Part shown: positions 7,998 to 18,445 of the stretch, piece by piece
How positions within the stretch are numbered: the stretch's first letter is position 1
Layout of the letters: the number at the start of each line of letters is the position of its first letter
Origin: Stenotrophomonas mori
GTDB lineage: Bacteria; Pseudomonadota; Gammaproteobacteria; Xanthomonadales; Xanthomonadaceae
Length of the DNA stretch: 64,000 nt
Assembly: GCF_023556335.1 (NCBI RefSeq)
Contig: NZ_JAIKTS010000005.1
Span: 124,001 to 188,000 of the forward strand
Reading direction: 5' to 3'
The notes under the pieces: model-generated
The model's database searches: none
What the model was told of the DNA's origin: nothing
Seen by the model: the letters and a program-made list of their open reading frames with translations, nothing else
Program-made: the position numbers and the translations under genes

Positions 7998-8711
7998 ATG
8001 CGACAGACAAAGGAATCGTCCGGACTCGTGCTGGTCGTCGAGGACAACCGCAACATTTCCGAGATGATCGGCGAGTACCTGGAAGGCAAAGGGTTCGAGG
8101 TGGACTACGCCTGCGATGGGCTGGACGGCTATCGCCTGGCGGCTGAGAACAGCTATGACGTGGTGGTGCTCGATCTCATGCTGCCGCGACTGGACGGCAT
8201 CGAGGTCTGCCGCCGGCTGCGCAACGAGGCGCGCAAGTCCACGCCGGTGCTGATGCTGACCGCGCGCGACACGCTCGACGACAAGCTCACCGGGCTGGGC
8301 TTCGGTGCCGACGACTACCTGACCAAGCCGTTCGCCATCCAGGAACTGGAAGCACGGCTGCGCGCGCTGATCCGCCGCGAGCGCCGGCAGGTCGGCGCGG
8401 AGGTGCTGAAGGTCGCCGACCTGGTGCTGGATCCGGTGAGCATGCGCGCGACCCGTGCCGGTACCGAGCTGCAGCTTTCGCCGATCGGCCTGCGCCTGCT
8501 CACCATCCTGATGCGTGAGTCGCCGCGGGTGGTGACCCGGCAGGAGATCGAGCGCGAGATCTGGGGCAACGGCCTGCCCGACTCCGATACCCTGCGCAGC
8601 CATCTGTACAACCTGCGCAAGATCATCGACAAGCCCTTCGATCGGCCCCTGCTGCATACCGTGCAGAGCGCCGGCTACCGGATCGCCGACATCGCCCAGC
8701 CGATGGGCTGA
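7998..8711 (+). CDS. OmpR/PhoB-family response regulator
   Basis: A 237-residue two-domain regulator. The receiver domain shows acidic VVEDN near the start, the phospho-acceptor Asp59 in VVVLDLMLPRLDG, the TAR switch Thr in MLTARD and the conserved Lys in YLTKPF. The C-terminal winged-helix domain carries LSPIGLRLLTILM and LRSHLYNLRKIID, ending with TVQSAGYRIA. GGAGG seven bases before the ATG at 7998 fixes the start; a longer open frame from 7887 lacks support. It is followed 101 bp later by its histidine kinase. The stimulus cannot be read from the sequence. Confidence 0.94.
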   Translation: MRQTKESSGLVLVVEDNRNISEMIGEYLEGKGFEVDYACDGLDGYRLAAENSYDVVVLDLMLPRLDGIEVCRRLRNEARKSTPVLMLTARDTLDDKLTGLGFGADDYLTKPFAIQELEARLRALIRRERRQVGAEVLKVADLVLDPVSMRATRAGTELQLSPIGLRLLTILMRESPRVVTRQEIEREIWGNGLPDSDTLRSHLYNLRKIIDKPFDRPLLHTVQSAGYRIADIAQPMG

Positions 8712-8812
8712 GGATGTCCTGGCGCGCGCCCTGCCGCGATGGGAGCCGGCATCCGGTGGCCTGTTCCCCGGCGCGCTTCCCCTAACAGCACAGGACCGAC
8801 GACGGGCTTCCA

Positions 8813-10084
8813 ATGCTGCACGGTTTGCCGCGCAAGATCAGGACCGCTTTCATGCTGCAGGCGCTGCTTGCCAGCCTTGCGCTGTTGCTGGGCGGCTATC
8901 TGGTGCTGCTGGTGATCAAGTTCGGCCTGGTCAACGCGGTGCTCGAAGAGGAGGCGGCGCATTTCTGGGAGCTGCATGCGGCGTCGCCGGTGCAGCCGCC
9001 GCCCAACACCGCCATGATCCGCGGCTACCTGCTGGAGAGCGGCAGTTCGCCGATGAGCCTGCCGCGGAACCTGCGCGGGCTGGCGCCGGGCTTCCACGAG
9101 ATGGGGGCTTCCGACCAGCTGGTGCTGGTGGACGAGCAGCCCGCGGGGCGGCTGTACCTGGTGTTCCTGCGCTCGCAGGCGCAACGGATGGCGCTGTGGT
9201 TCGGGCTGGTGCCGGTTCTGCTGGTGCTGCTGGCGGTCTACGGGGCGTCCTGGGTGACCTACCGGGTCTCGCACCGCGCGGTGTCGCCGGTGAACTGGCT
9301 GGCACGGCGGGTGTCGCAGTGGGACCCGCTGTATCCGGACGCCAGCGAACTGTCGCCGGAGCGCCTGCCGCCCGACGTGCAGGGCGAAGTGCGGCAGCTG
9401 GCCGCGGCGCTGCGCGGGATGGCCGGGCGCATCGGCGACCATGTCGCGCGCGAACGCAACTTCACCCGCGACGCCAGCCATGAACTGCGCACGCCGCTGA
9501 CCGTGATCCGCATGGCCAGCGACATGGCGCTGGCGTCGCAGGCGCTGACCCCGGGGCTGCAGCGCAGCCTGCAGCGCATCCAGCGCGCCGGCCAGGACAT
9601 GGAGGCGCTGATCGACGCACTGCTGATCCTTGCCCGCGAGGCGAACATCGAGCCGCAGGCCGAATGGATCGAGGTGGCCGACGTGGTCCGCTACGAAGCG
9701 CTCAGCGCCGCCGCCAGCCTGGCCGGCCGTCCGGTCGAACTGGAGGTGCACGTCGCCGCGCCCTGCCCGTTGCGGGTACCACCGCAGGTGCTGCATGTGG
9801 TGATCGGCAACCTGCTGCGCAATGCCTGCAACTACACCGAGGCGGGCAGGGTGGACGTCACCGTCGAGGCCGACCGGCTGGTCGTCGCCGATACCGGCAT
9901 CGGCATGTCGCAGGAGGCGCTCGCGCGCATCTTCGAGCCGTTCTTCCGGGTCGAGCCGGAACGCCGCAAGGGGCACGGTCTGGGCATGCCGATCGTCTAT
10001 CGGCTGTGCGAGCGCTTTGGCTGGAAGATCCAGTTGCAGAGCACGCTCGGCCGCGGGACCACGGTGACCCTGCAGCTGCACTGA
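8813..10084 (+). CDS. Sensor histidine kinase, partner of the upstream OmpR-type regulator
   Basis: A 423-residue membrane kinase. Two transmembrane helices (about 13-37 and 127-148) bracket a small periplasmic domain of around 90 residues containing an acidic EEE cluster just after the first helix. The phospho-acceptor is His223 in the H-box DASHELRTPLTVIR, followed by the N-box GNLLRNACNYTEAG, the G1 box VADTGIGMS, the F-box FEPFFRVEPERR and the G2 box GHGLGMPIV. Only a short HAMP-like linker precedes the H-box. It forms a two-gene operon with the response regulator. The general arrangement resembles ColRS/VgrRS of xanthomonads, but I do not assign it. Confidence 0.92.
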   Translation: MLHGLPRKIRTAFMLQALLASLALLLGGYLVLLVIKFGLVNAVLEEEAAHFWELHAASPVQPPPNTAMIRGYLLESGSSPMSLPRNLRGLAPGFHEMGASDQLVLVDEQPAGRLYLVFLRSQAQRMALWFGLVPVLLVLLAVYGASWVTYRVSHRAVSPVNWLARRVSQWDPLYPDASELSPERLPPDVQGEVRQLAAALRGMAGRIGDHVARERNFTRDASHELRTPLTVIRMASDMALASQALTPGLQRSLQRIQRAGQDMEALIDALLILAREANIEPQAEWIEVADVVRYEALSAAASLAGRPVELEVHVAAPCPLRVPPQVLHVVIGNLLRNACNYTEAGRVDVTVEADRLVVADTGIGMSQEALARIFEPFFRVEPERRKGHGLGMPIVYRLCERFGWKIQLQSTLGRGTTVTLQLH

Positions 10085-10285
10085 GCATCGCCGCGGCGCG
10101 GCCGCGCCTCGTCGCGGATGCCGGGACACGGCAGGGAGAGGGGAGCGCGGCACGTTCCATCGGGGGCTTGGCAATCGCCTGGAAATGTGCGGTTGCAGCA
10201 TCATTCCGACAGGAAAACGACAGGTCCAGGCGACCCAACGGGGGTATCATCGGTCGTTCCCCCGCCCATTCATGTCCCTACGTCG

Positions 10286-12577
10286 ATGTCCAACGAAGAT
10301 TTCAAGCAGGCCGCCCTCGATTACCACCGGTTGTCCCCGCCGGGAAAGATCAAGGTCGTGGCGACCAAGCCGATGCTGACCCAGCGCGATCTGGCGCTGG
10401 CCTACTCGCCGGGCGTGGCGTATGCCTGCGAATCCATCGTGGCCGACCCGGCGACAGCCAGCGAGCTGACCGCGCGCGGCAACCTCGTGGCGGTGATCAG
10501 CAACGGCAGCGCCGTGCTGGGCCTGGGCAACATCGGCCCGCTGGCGAGCAAGCCGGTGATGGAAGGCAAGGGTGTGCTGTTCCAGAAGTTCGCCGGCATC
10601 GACGTGTTCGACATCGAGGTGGACGAAAGCGATCCGGACAAGCTGGTGGAGACCATCGCGTCGCTGGAACCGACCTTCGGCGGCATCAACCTGGAAGACA
10701 TCAAGGCACCGGAATGCTTCGTGGTCGAGCGCAAACTGCGCGAGCGCATGAACATCCCGGTGTTCCATGACGACCAGCACGGCACCGCGATCATCGCCGG
10801 CGCCGCGATCCTCAACGCGCTGGACATCACCGGCAAGAAGATCGGCGAGGTCAAGGTCGCCACCACCGGCATGGGCGCGGCCGGCATCTCCTGCGTGAAC
10901 ATGCTGGTGGAGCTGGGCGTCAAGCCGGAGAACGTGATGGCGTTCGACCGCGACGGCGTGATCTACAAGGGCCGCCCCGGCCTGGACCCGGAGAAGGCGC
11001 GCTATGCGCGCGAGACCGACAAGCGCACGCTGGCGGAGATCGTCGAGGGTGCCGACATCTTCCTGGGCCTGTCGGCCCCGGGCATCCTCACCGCCGACAT
11101 GGTCAAGACCATGGCCAAGGATCCGGTGATCTTCGCCCTGGCCAACCCGACCCCGGAGATCATGCCGGAAGTGGCGCGCGGCGCCCGTCCGGACGCGATC
11201 ATCGGCACCGGCCGGTCGGACTACCCGAACCAGGTCAACAACGCGCTGTGCTTCCCCTACCTGTTCCGCGGCGCGCTGGACGTCGGCGCCACCGGCATCA
11301 ACGAAGCCATGAAGGTCGCCTGCGTGCGCGCCATCGCGGCGCTGGCCCGCAAGGAGGCCTCCGACCTGGGAGCCGCCTATGGCGGCGAGACCCCGAGCTT
11401 CGGCCGTGACTACCTGATCCCGCGCCCGTTCGACCGGCGCCTGCTGGTGGAACTGTCCTCGGCGGTCGCGCAGGCGGCGATGGATTCGGGCGTGGCCACC
11501 CGCCCGATCGCCGACATGGCCGCCTACCGCGAGAAGCTGGCGCAGTTCGTCTACCGCACCAGCCTGATGATGAAGCCGGTGTACGACCGCGCGCGCACCG
11601 ACAAGCAGCGCGTGGTCTATGCCGAGGGCGAAGAAGAGGTGGTGCTGCAGGCGGTGCAGAACGTGGTCGATGAAGGCCTGGCGCACCCGATCCTGATCGG
11701 CCGCCCGGACGTCATCGAGGCCCGCATCGCGCGCCTGGGCCTGCGGCTGAAGATCGGCGGCAACATCGAAGTCACCAACATCAACGACGACCCGCGCTTC
11801 AACGAGTACTGGCAGTACTACCATGGGCTGACCGGGCGCCGTGGCGTCACCGTGGCCGCGGCCAAGAACCTGATGCGCTCGCGTCCGACCCTGATCGCCG
11901 CGGTCATGGTCGCCCGCGGCGAGGCCGACGCCATGCTCACCGGCGTCGTCGGCCGCTTCCACAAGAAGCTCGGGTACGTGCGCAGCGTGCTGCCGCTGGA
12001 GCCGCGGGTCACCTCGACCTCGGCCATGACCGGCGTGATCAACCAGCAGGGCGTGTTCTTCTTCGTCGACACCCACGTGCAGGAAGATCCGACCGCCGAG
12101 CAGCTGTGCGAAGCCACCCTGCAGGCGGCCTACCGCATGAAGCTGTTCGGCATCGAGCCCAAGGTGGCGCTGCTGTCGCACTCCAACTTCGGCAGCCACG
12201 ATTCGAAGGATGCGCGGAAGATGCGCGAGGTCCGCGAACTGCTGCGCAAGCGCAATCCGCGCCTGAACGTGGACGGCGAAATGCAGGGCGACACCGCCTG
12301 GGACGAAGCGCTGCGGCAGAAGCTGCTGCCGGGCTCGACCCTGCAGGGCCGTGCCAACCTGTTCGTGCTCCCGAACCTGGAGGCGGCCAACATCGCCTAC
12401 AACCTGGTGCGGGTGTTCACCGACGGCGTGGCGATCGGGCCGATCCTGATGGGCGTGGCCAAGCCGGTGCACATCCTGACCACCAGCGCGACCTCGCGGC
12501 GGATCCTGAACATGAGCGCGATCGCCGCGGTGGATGCGCAGATCCGCAAGCAGATGGACAGCGAGCGCGGCGGCTGA
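10286..12577 (+). CDS. maeB: NADP-dependent malic enzyme with C-terminal phosphotransacetylase-like domain (MaeB)
   Basis: A 763-residue multimodular malic enzyme that decarboxylates malate to pyruvate with NADP+. Residues 1 to about 430 form the malic enzyme unit ([32 protein letters not shown], the metal/substrate motif FHDDQHGTA, and the Rossmann-type [11 protein letters not shown]). From about 430 to the end is a phosphate acetyltransferase-like domain ([55 protein letters not shown]), which in the family is regulatory and binds acetyl-CoA. Length agrees with E. coli MaeB (759). The ATG at 10286 is chosen because the family N-terminus starts there; the upstream extension is spurious. Confidence 0.96.
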   Translation: MSNEDFKQAALDYHRLSPPGKIKVVATKPMLTQRDLALAYSPGVAYACESIVADPATASELTARGNLVAVISNGSAVLGLGNIGPLASKPVMEGKGVLFQKFAGIDVFDIEVDESDPDKLVETIASLEPTFGGINLEDIKAPECFVVERKLRERMNIPVFHDDQHGTAIIAGAAILNALDITGKKIGEVKVATTGMGAAGISCVNMLVELGVKPENVMAFDRDGVIYKGRPGLDPEKARYARETDKRTLAEIVEGADIFLGLSAPGILTADMVKTMAKDPVIFALANPTPEIMPEVARGARPDAIIGTGRSDYPNQVNNALCFPYLFRGALDVGATGINEAMKVACVRAIAALARKEASDLGAAYGGETPSFGRDYLIPRPFDRRLLVELSSAVAQAAMDSGVATRPIADMAAYREKLAQFVYRTSLMMKPVYDRARTDKQRVVYAEGEEEVVLQAVQNVVDEGLAHPILIGRPDVIEARIARLGLRLKIGGNIEVTNINDDPRFNEYWQYYHGLTGRRGVTVAAAKNLMRSRPTLIAAVMVARGEADAMLTGVVGRFHKKLGYVRSVLPLEPRVTSTSAMTGVINQQGVFFFVDTHVQEDPTAEQLCEATLQAAYRMKLFGIEPKVALLSHSNFGSHDSKDARKMREVRELLRKRNPRLNVDGEMQGDTAWDEALRQKLLPGSTLQGRANLFVLPNLEAANIAYNLVRVFTDGVAIGPILMGVAKPVHILTTSATSRRILNMSAIAAVDAQIRKQMDSERGG

Positions 12578-12600
12578 CCCGGGGCTTCGGTATCGACAGC

Positions 12601-12629
12601 GACAAGGCCGGCGTCATGCCGGCCTTGTC
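12601..12629. terminator. Perfect 12-bp palindrome after maeB, candidate terminator
   Basis: GACAAGGCCGGC (12601-12612) and GCCGGCCTTGTC (12618-12629) pair perfectly around a 5-nt loop, 23 bp after the maeB stop. The T-tract is poor. Confidence 0.6.
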
Positions 12630-13118
12630 GTATCCGTGGCCGCCTGCGGGATGGCCGCGGACGGCGGGCGGGGTGTGTGCCGTCCGGCGATGAAGGTCTG
12701 CCTGGTGGCCGCCGGCGCCGGCCTTTCCAGTCGGCGTTGGTGGGCAAAGGCGGGAGGCGGCGCCCATGTGGGGCCGCACTGGGGGCCCCGGGCGGGAGAG
12801 CGTGCCGGAGGAGGCCGTGCGGCGGCTTGCAGCTGCGTGCCGGTCCGGGCTGATGGCGCCGGCCGGTTCCCTTTCAGTACGTCATGCTCCCGCTGCCCGC
12901 GCCGCGGATGGTGTGGGCCCGCACGCCGGTCGGCGCGGGCGGGCTCGCAGAGCCGTGCAGGTGGCGGGATGGGGCCGTGCACTCGCCGGTGGCCGCCGAT
13001 ACGTGGCGTGCGGTACGTGTGCAGGCACTGTTCGTGGCGGGAGCGCAGGGGCTCCGGTGCGGGGCCGGGGCGGCCGTGCATCCCCGGGATGGGAGGCACG
13101 GCCGCTGGCGTCCTTCAA
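12630..13118. other. Gene-free 489-bp interval between maeB and the TonB-dependent receptor
   Basis: Convergent intergenic DNA. The open frames crossing it on either strand are extensions of GC-rich antisense frames and have no recognisable domains. I see no tRNA, promoter of note or repeat of the GTAG family here. Confidence 0.45.
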
Positions 13119-16100
13119 TCAGTCGAAGGATTTGGTCAGGGTGAGGTAGTAGCCACGCCCCAGGGCGTTGTGCAGCGACGAGTAGAAGCCCAGGCTGCGG
13201 CCGGACAGGTGCGGTTCGCGGTCGGCGATGTTGCGCACGGTCAGGCGTACGCTGCTGTTGGCCGCCAGGTTGCCGGTCTCGCCGAAGCGGCGTTCCAGCC
13301 ACAGGTTGGTGGTGGTCCAGGACGGGATCCGGTACAGGGTGCCGTCGGCCAGCTGCGCATCGCTGGAATCGAACCCGCCGACGTGGCGCACGAAGGTGCC
13401 CACGCTCCAGTCGCGGTAGCGCCAGCTGGCGTTGAACGAAGCGCGCCATTCCGGGGTGCCGTTGATGCCGAGCAGGTTGCCGGCGCTGCGGATGGTGAAA
13501 CCGCTGTCGATCAGGCCCGACTGTTGCGCCTGCTCGATCAGGTTCTCCAGGTCCGACGGCATCTGCGTCTGTTCGATCAGGCGGCTGGCGTCGAGGCTGG
13601 CGTTGAACAGGCCGAAGCGCTCGCTGCGCAGGCGCCAGGACAGGCCGAAGTCGACGCCGCGGGTGCGCCGCGGCAGGCGGTTGGTGTACTGGTCGCGCAG
13701 CTGCAGCACGTTGCCGACCGGGTCCAGCCCGGTGCCGGCGAAGTTGTCCCGCTTGGCGTCGTCGGGTGCATCACGCACGACGTTGGGGTTGTGCGAGCCC
13801 TGCATGCGCAGCAGGTAGTCCAGTGCCAGGTGGGTCTGCTCGCCGGTGACGGCGATCATGTCCTCCTGCTTGATGGACCAGTAGTCCATGGTGAAGGTGA
13901 ACTGCCCGGCCGCCTGCGGAAGGAAGCGCGGCTGGAAGACCATGCCGGCCGACCAGGCGTCGGAGGTCTCCGGCTTCAGGTCCAGGTTGCCCTCGCGCAC
14001 CGCCTGGGTGCTGTAGGACTTGCCGCACTGGCTGAAGCTGGCGATGCGTCCGGCGCGCATGTCGGCCTCGCACTGGTAGTAGTCCAGCCGGGTGTTGCTG
14101 ACCACGGTGCCGTCGGAGTGCATCTGCAGGATGTTGGGGGCGAGGAAGCTGGTGGACCAGTTGCCGCGCAGCATGAAGCCGTCGGCGACATCCCAGGCCA
14201 GCGCGACCTTGGGGTTGGAGACGTCGCCGAAGTCCGAATAGTGCTCCCAGCGCCCGGCGATCTGCATGTCCAGCGAGCGCACCAGCGGAATGCCCATGTC
14301 CGGCTTCACCAGCGGCAGCGCGAACTCCACGTACGCCGAGGCCACGTTGCGGTCGCCACTGGTGTCCCCGGCCGGGCTGGCGCCGAGAACATCGGAGGTG
14401 GGAGCGTCGGTCAGCGGGTTGGCGTAGGTGATGCGGCCGTTCATGCGGCCGTCGCGGCGGTCGCTCAGCGATTCGCGCCGCCATTCGGCACCGAAGGACA
14501 GGCCCACGTCGCCGGCGGGCAGGCTGAACAGCTGTTCGTGGGTGAAGCGCGTGTCGACCTGGAACAGCGAGGCGCTGGCGCGGCGCCGCACCGGCACCAG
14601 GAAGCTGGCGATGGTGGCCGGGTCGTTGGCGGCGGTGCTCGGTGCCGACCAGTCCAGCAGGTTGCCGCCGCCGAACGGGTTGTAGGCGCCGGGATCGTTG
14701 CGCGCCAGGGCTTCGGAGAACAGCGTGTTGCTGATCGAGCCGTGCTGGGTGTCCACGGTGGTGGCACGCGAATAGAGCACCGCGCTCTCCCAGTCGAAGC
14801 CGCCCAGCATGCCGCGCACGCCGGCCATGACCCGGTAGGAGTCGTCGTCGACCGTGTACGGGCGCGTGGTCTCGGTGGCGCGGTAGTTGCTGAGCCGCAG
14901 GTCCACGCCCTCATCGGCGATGTCCAACCCGGGCAGGCGGTTGGGGTTGAGCGAACCGTCGGCCAGGTACTTCGCACCCAGCGGATTCCAGTAGTTGGAC
15001 GCCGGCACGATGATCGGCGCGGCGGCGAGCGCGGCGGCCTGTTCGCGCATGCCCTTGTAGCGGGACGCGTAGTAGTTCAGCTCGCCGAAGGCGACGAAGT
15101 TGTCGTCCAGGTCGTGTTCGAGGGTGCTGAACAGGTTGTTGCGGTCCAGCCCGCCCATCAGGTAACGCTGCGAGTTGGCGTTGAAGCGCAGCGGGCGGTC
15201 GATGGCGGTGCTCTGCGCGCCGCTCTGGATGCAGACATCGTCGTTGAGGCGGGTGGCGCAGCCATTGGCGATCGGCTCGATGTGGAAGCTGCCGCTGCTG
15301 TTGGTGATGGCCGTGCCGTTCTGCATGACCTGGCGGCCGTTGAGGGCCTGGAACACGCCCCAGGCGCTGGAGGTGGTGCGGTCGTCGAACGCCGGCATGC
15401 CTTCCCAGGGCGTGCCGACCATGAAGTCCAGGTGGTTCTGGTTGGCCGAATAGTCGCGCTCGGACGCTTCCATCACGCTGCGGTAGGTGTGCCCGCCGAG
15501 CACGGTGACGCGGGTGCGGCCGTCGTTGAACCAGTGTCCGGCCTTGAAGTTGATGTTGCCCTGGCGGAAGTCCGTACCCTCCGAACCGCCGTACTGGCCC
15601 TGGACCTTCAGGCCCTGGAAGTGGGTGTCCATCACCACGTTCATCACCCCGGCCACCGCATCGGAACCGTACAGCGCGGAGGCGCCGCCGAGCAGCGTCT
15701 CCATGCGCTTCACGCCGTACAGCGGGATGGCGTTGATGTTCGCGGTCTGCCGCGGCACGTAGTTCTCGGTCTGGGTGCCCGGGTGGTTGACCATGCGCCG
15801 GCCGTTGACCAGCAGCAGGGTGTTGCCGGTGCCGAGGTTGCGCAGGTTCACCGAGCCCACGTCGCCGCGCGCGGCGTTGAGGTTGGACGCGGTGTCGGTG
15901 TTGTCGAACATCATGTCGCCGACCTGCGGCAGGCTCTGCAGCAAGTCCTCGCCGGATACCGCGCCGGTGGCCTGGATGTCCTCTTCGGAGACGGTGTTGA
16001 CCGGCAGCATGCCGGTCTGGCTGTTGCCGGCGAAGCGGCTGCCGACCACCACCACGCTGTCGAGCGTGGTGGCGGAGGCGGGCTGCGCATCGCTGTCGGA

Positions 16101-16205
16101 ATCCGGCGTCGCCTGCTCCTGCTCCTGGGCGGCGCCGGAGGCGTCCATGGCGATGGCCGACGCGAGCATGATGCTCAGGATGGAAAGAGCGGGTTGTGGT
16201 TTCAT
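13119..16205 (-). CDS. TonB-dependent outer-membrane receptor
   Basis: A 1028-residue receptor for energised uptake across the outer membrane. Start at 16205 (MKPQPALSILSIMLASAIAM) gives a Sec signal peptide and has GGGGAAA upstream. A TonB-box-like segment TTLDSVVVVGSRF follows at about residue 46, then the plug domain (VNLRNLGTGNTLLLVNGRRMV, GGASALYGSDAVAGVMNVVM) and a long 22-strand barrel with the C-terminal terminal-strand signature GRGYYLTLTKSFD. There is no N-terminal STN domain, so signalling to an anti-sigma factor is not expected. The gene lies 248 bp downstream of an exported N-acyl-D-amino-acid deacylase on the same strand. That context suggests uptake of peptide-like or N-acylated compounds, which is inference. 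Confidence 0.93.
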   Translation of the reverse strand: MKPQPALSILSIMLASAIAMDASGAAQEQEQATPDSDSDAQPASATTLDSVVVVGSRFAGNSQTGMLPVNTVSEEDIQATGAVSGEDLLQSLPQVGDMMFDNTDTASNLNAARGDVGSVNLRNLGTGNTLLLVNGRRMVNHPGTQTENYVPRQTANINAIPLYGVKRMETLLGGASALYGSDAVAGVMNVVMDTHFQGLKVQGQYGGSEGTDFRQGNINFKAGHWFNDGRTRVTVLGGHTYRSVMEASERDYSANQNHLDFMVGTPWEGMPAFDDRTTSSAWGVFQALNGRQVMQNGTAITNSSGSFHIEPIANGCATRLNDDVCIQSGAQSTAIDRPLRFNANSQRYLMGGLDRNNLFSTLEHDLDDNFVAFGELNYYASRYKGMREQAAALAAAPIIVPASNYWNPLGAKYLADGSLNPNRLPGLDIADEGVDLRLSNYRATETTRPYTVDDDSYRVMAGVRGMLGGFDWESAVLYSRATTVDTQHGSISNTLFSEALARNDPGAYNPFGGGNLLDWSAPSTAANDPATIASFLVPVRRRASASLFQVDTRFTHEQLFSLPAGDVGLSFGAEWRRESLSDRRDGRMNGRITYANPLTDAPTSDVLGASPAGDTSGDRNVASAYVEFALPLVKPDMGIPLVRSLDMQIAGRWEHYSDFGDVSNPKVALAWDVADGFMLRGNWSTSFLAPNILQMHSDGTVVSNTRLDYYQCEADMRAGRIASFSQCGKSYSTQAVREGNLDLKPETSDAWSAGMVFQPRFLPQAAGQFTFTMDYWSIKQEDMIAVTGEQTHLALDYLLRMQGSHNPNVVRDAPDDAKRDNFAGTGLDPVGNVLQLRDQYTNRLPRRTRGVDFGLSWRLRSERFGLFNASLDASRLIEQTQMPSDLENLIEQAQQSGLIDSGFTIRSAGNLLGINGTPEWRASFNASWRYRDWSVGTFVRHVGGFDSSDAQLADGTLYRIPSWTTTNLWLERRFGETGNLAANSSVRLTVRNIADREPHLSGRSLGFYSSLHNALGRGYYLTLTKSFD

Positions 16206-16453
16206 CAGACGTTTCCCCTTGCATGGACGCGGAGAAAATCCGCTTGTCACGAGGATAGCCACGGATGTACGGGAGCTGACTTTCCGTTCCGTTGGTCAGG
16301 CATAGCTTGTGGCTATCGCGGGAAACATGGCGATGCGCGCGTGCAACGCGTCCTGCGGGCACGGAAAATCCACGCACCGTGCGGGACGGAACGCGCATGC
16401 GTGTACATGCCGCGGAGCAGCGGCCGGAGTCCGGCCGCCGCTGCGGCATTGCT

Positions 16454-18058
16454 TCAGGGGCAGGTGCCGGCCGGCGGCGAATGCCGCAGCACGCGTCCGG
16501 CCAACACCTCGGTCTGCACGTCGTCCTCGATGGCGATGCGGCCGTTGACCACGAGCAGGGCGATGCCGGAGGACAGCTCGCTCGGATGCAGGTAGTCGGC
16601 GTGCGGCAGGTAGTGCCGCGGATCGAACACCACCACGTCGGCGAAGAAACCCGGTTGCAGTTCGCCGCGTTGTTCGAGTCCGAGGATGCGTGCGGTCAAT
16701 GCGGTGGAGCGGTGGATGAATGCCTCGGTGCTCAGTACGCCGAGTTCGCGCACGTAGCGCTGGTACTTCTGCGGGAAGCTGGCGTACTGGCGGGGATGGC
16801 CGTCGCTGCCATCGGAGCTGGTCACCATCCACGGTTGGCGCATCAGCAGCTGCACATCGTCGTCGTCCATGTTGAACGAGGCGACCGCGCCGCTGCGGCC
16901 GGGGTGGTGGATGCCGTGCTCGATGATGCGCAGCGCGGCGTCGAGCGGATCGATCCGCCACTGCCCGGCCATCTGTGCGAGGGTCCTGCCGGTCCATTCC
17001 TGTCCGGCCGAAATCAGCAGCAGGGCCTCGGCGCCCCCGCGGCGGCGCAGGTTGTCGGCCATCGCGGCGCGGATGCGCGCGCGCGCCTCGGGTGCCTGCA
17101 AGCGTTGCAGCAGTGCCCGGTCGCCGCCGTCCACGGCCCAGCCGGGCAGCAGCGCGGCGGTGATGCCGGTGCTGGACGCCAGCCAGGGGTACTGGTCGGC
17201 GGTGACCCGCTGGCCCTCGGCGCGGGCCTGCTCGATCAGGGCCACCAGCGCCGGCGCCTGGCCATGCACGTCGCTGCCCAGGGCTTTCAGGTGGGCGATG
17301 TGCACCGGCAGCCCGGCCTCGCGGCCGATCGCCAGCGCCTCGCGGGTGGAGGCGAGCAGGCCGATGTCGTACGAGGACTCGTCGCGCTGGTGGGTGTCGT
17401 ACAGCCCGCCGCGGCGCGCGGCTTCGCGCGCCAGCGCGACCACCTCGGCCTGGCTGGCGAAGCGCTGCGGGGCATAGAACAGGCCGGTGGAGAAGCCGAA
17501 CGCGCCTTCGCACATGCCCTGCGCCACCAGGGCGCGCATGCGCGCCAGCTCGTCGGCGTCCGGCGCGCGCGCGGCGTCCCCGAGCACCGCACGGCGTACC
17601 GGGCCGAAGCCGACATAGGGCACCAGGTTGGTGCCGATGCCGGCCTGTTCGAAGGCGGTGCGCTCGCGTTCCACCTCGGGGGTGCCGCCGCCGTCGACGC
17701 CGTGGGCGATGGTGGTCACACCCTGGTACTGCCACGGCGCATTGCGGCGGATCCGGGCGTCGGCCGACCGCAGGTAGGTGTAGGGATGGGTGTGCGGGTC
17801 GATGAAACCGGGCGCGACGATCCTGCCGGTGGCATCGATGGTGCGCGTGGCCGCGTAGCGGCGGCCGGCCGCGGGACCGACCGCGATCACCCGGTCGCCG
17901 GCGATCACCACGTCGCCGACCACGGCCGGCGCGCCGCTGCCGTCGTGGACATGCCCGCCGGCGATCACCAGGTCCGCCGGCGGCAGTGTGGCGGCCTGTC
18001 CGCAGGGCAGGCCGGCCAGCAGGGCGAGGGCGGCGGCGAGACGGACGATGGACGGCAT
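16454..18058 (-). CDS. Exported N-acyl-D-amino-acid deacylase (amidohydrolase superfamily)
   Basis: A 534-residue metal-dependent hydrolase. The metal-binding HxH motif occurs in VAPGFIDPHTHPYTYLRS (near residues 85-100), and other family blocks are GVTTIAHGVDGGG, GAFGFSTGLFYAP, and the C-terminal TSSDGSDGHPRQYASFPQKY that is diagnostic for D-aminoacylases. The ATG at 18058 yields a Sec signal peptide (MPSIVRLAAALALLAGLPCGQA), so the enzyme acts in the periplasm; the cytoplasmic D-aminoacylases lack this. Known reaction: release of a D-amino acid from an N-acyl-D-amino acid. Its neighbour downstream is a TonB-dependent receptor, which fits a scavenging role. Substrate specificity is unproven. 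Confidence 0.88.
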   Translation of the reverse strand: MPSIVRLAAALALLAGLPCGQAATLPPADLVIAGGHVHDGSGAPAVVGDVVIAGDRVIAVGPAAGRRYAATRTIDATGRIVAPGFIDPHTHPYTYLRSADARIRRNAPWQYQGVTTIAHGVDGGGTPEVERERTAFEQAGIGTNLVPYVGFGPVRRAVLGDAARAPDADELARMRALVAQGMCEGAFGFSTGLFYAPQRFASQAEVVALAREAARRGGLYDTHQRDESSYDIGLLASTREALAIGREAGLPVHIAHLKALGSDVHGQAPALVALIEQARAEGQRVTADQYPWLASSTGITAALLPGWAVDGGDRALLQRLQAPEARARIRAAMADNLRRRGGAEALLLISAGQEWTGRTLAQMAGQWRIDPLDAALRIIEHGIHHPGRSGAVASFNMDDDDVQLLMRQPWMVTSSDGSDGHPRQYASFPQKYQRYVRELGVLSTEAFIHRSTALTARILGLEQRGELQPGFFADVVVFDPRHYLPHADYLHPSELSSGIALLVVNGRIAIEDDVQTEVLAGRVLRHSPPAGTCP

Positions 18059-18243
18059 GGCGATTCCCCGGCAGGCCCGATGTAGGGGCGGACGTCTTCC
18101 CACCATAGGCAGCAGCGGCCGCTGCGACCATTGAAAAAAACGCCGATGCCCATGGGGTGGGGCTATGCCCGCCGTGGCTGGTGCCTCCACGCGGCGCTGC
18201 TAGAATTGGCCGGTCCCGAATTTTCCCTTGTGTGAATGACGCC

Positions 18244-18438
18244 ATGAGCCCTACCGCCGCGCCCGCCAACACCGAGAAGCGTTACAGCGTTCACCGCGCC
18301 GACCTGCCGTTGAGCTGCCCGACGCCGGAGATGGCGCTGTGGAACTCGCATCCGCGGGTCTACCTGCCGATCGAGAACGAGCCCAGCGGCGAGGCGGCCT
18401 GCCCGTACTGCGGCGCCGTGTTCGTGCTGGCCGACTGA
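18244..18438 (+). CDS. CHCC zinc-finger protein (NDUFS6-like)
   Basis: A 64-residue protein with the C-H-C-C pattern of the zf-CHCC family: Cys25, His36, Cys53 and Cys56 (CPYC). Homologues include the mitochondrial complex I accessory subunit NDUFS6; in gammaproteobacteria small stand-alone versions are common but uncharacterised. The ATG at 18244 is chosen since residues before it add nothing family-like. It is 7 bp upstream of the GT4 glycosyltransferase gene and is probably the first gene of that operon. Confidence 0.88.
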   Translation: MSPTAAPANTEKRYSVHRADLPLSCPTPEMALWNSHPRVYLPIENEPSGEAACPYCGAVFVLAD

Positions 18439-18445
18439 GCCGGCG

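Noticed and set aside
10286..12577. maeB considered as an unusual fusion with phosphotransacetylase
   Set aside because: The C-terminal Pta-like domain is a normal part of the MaeB family (E. coli MaeB has it).
12534..16595. Very long plus-strand open frame (over 1300 codons) opposite the TonB-dependent receptor
   Set aside because: It is a low-complexity His/Val/Gly/Arg-rich shadow of the minus-strand receptor, which has signal peptide, plug and barrel motifs.
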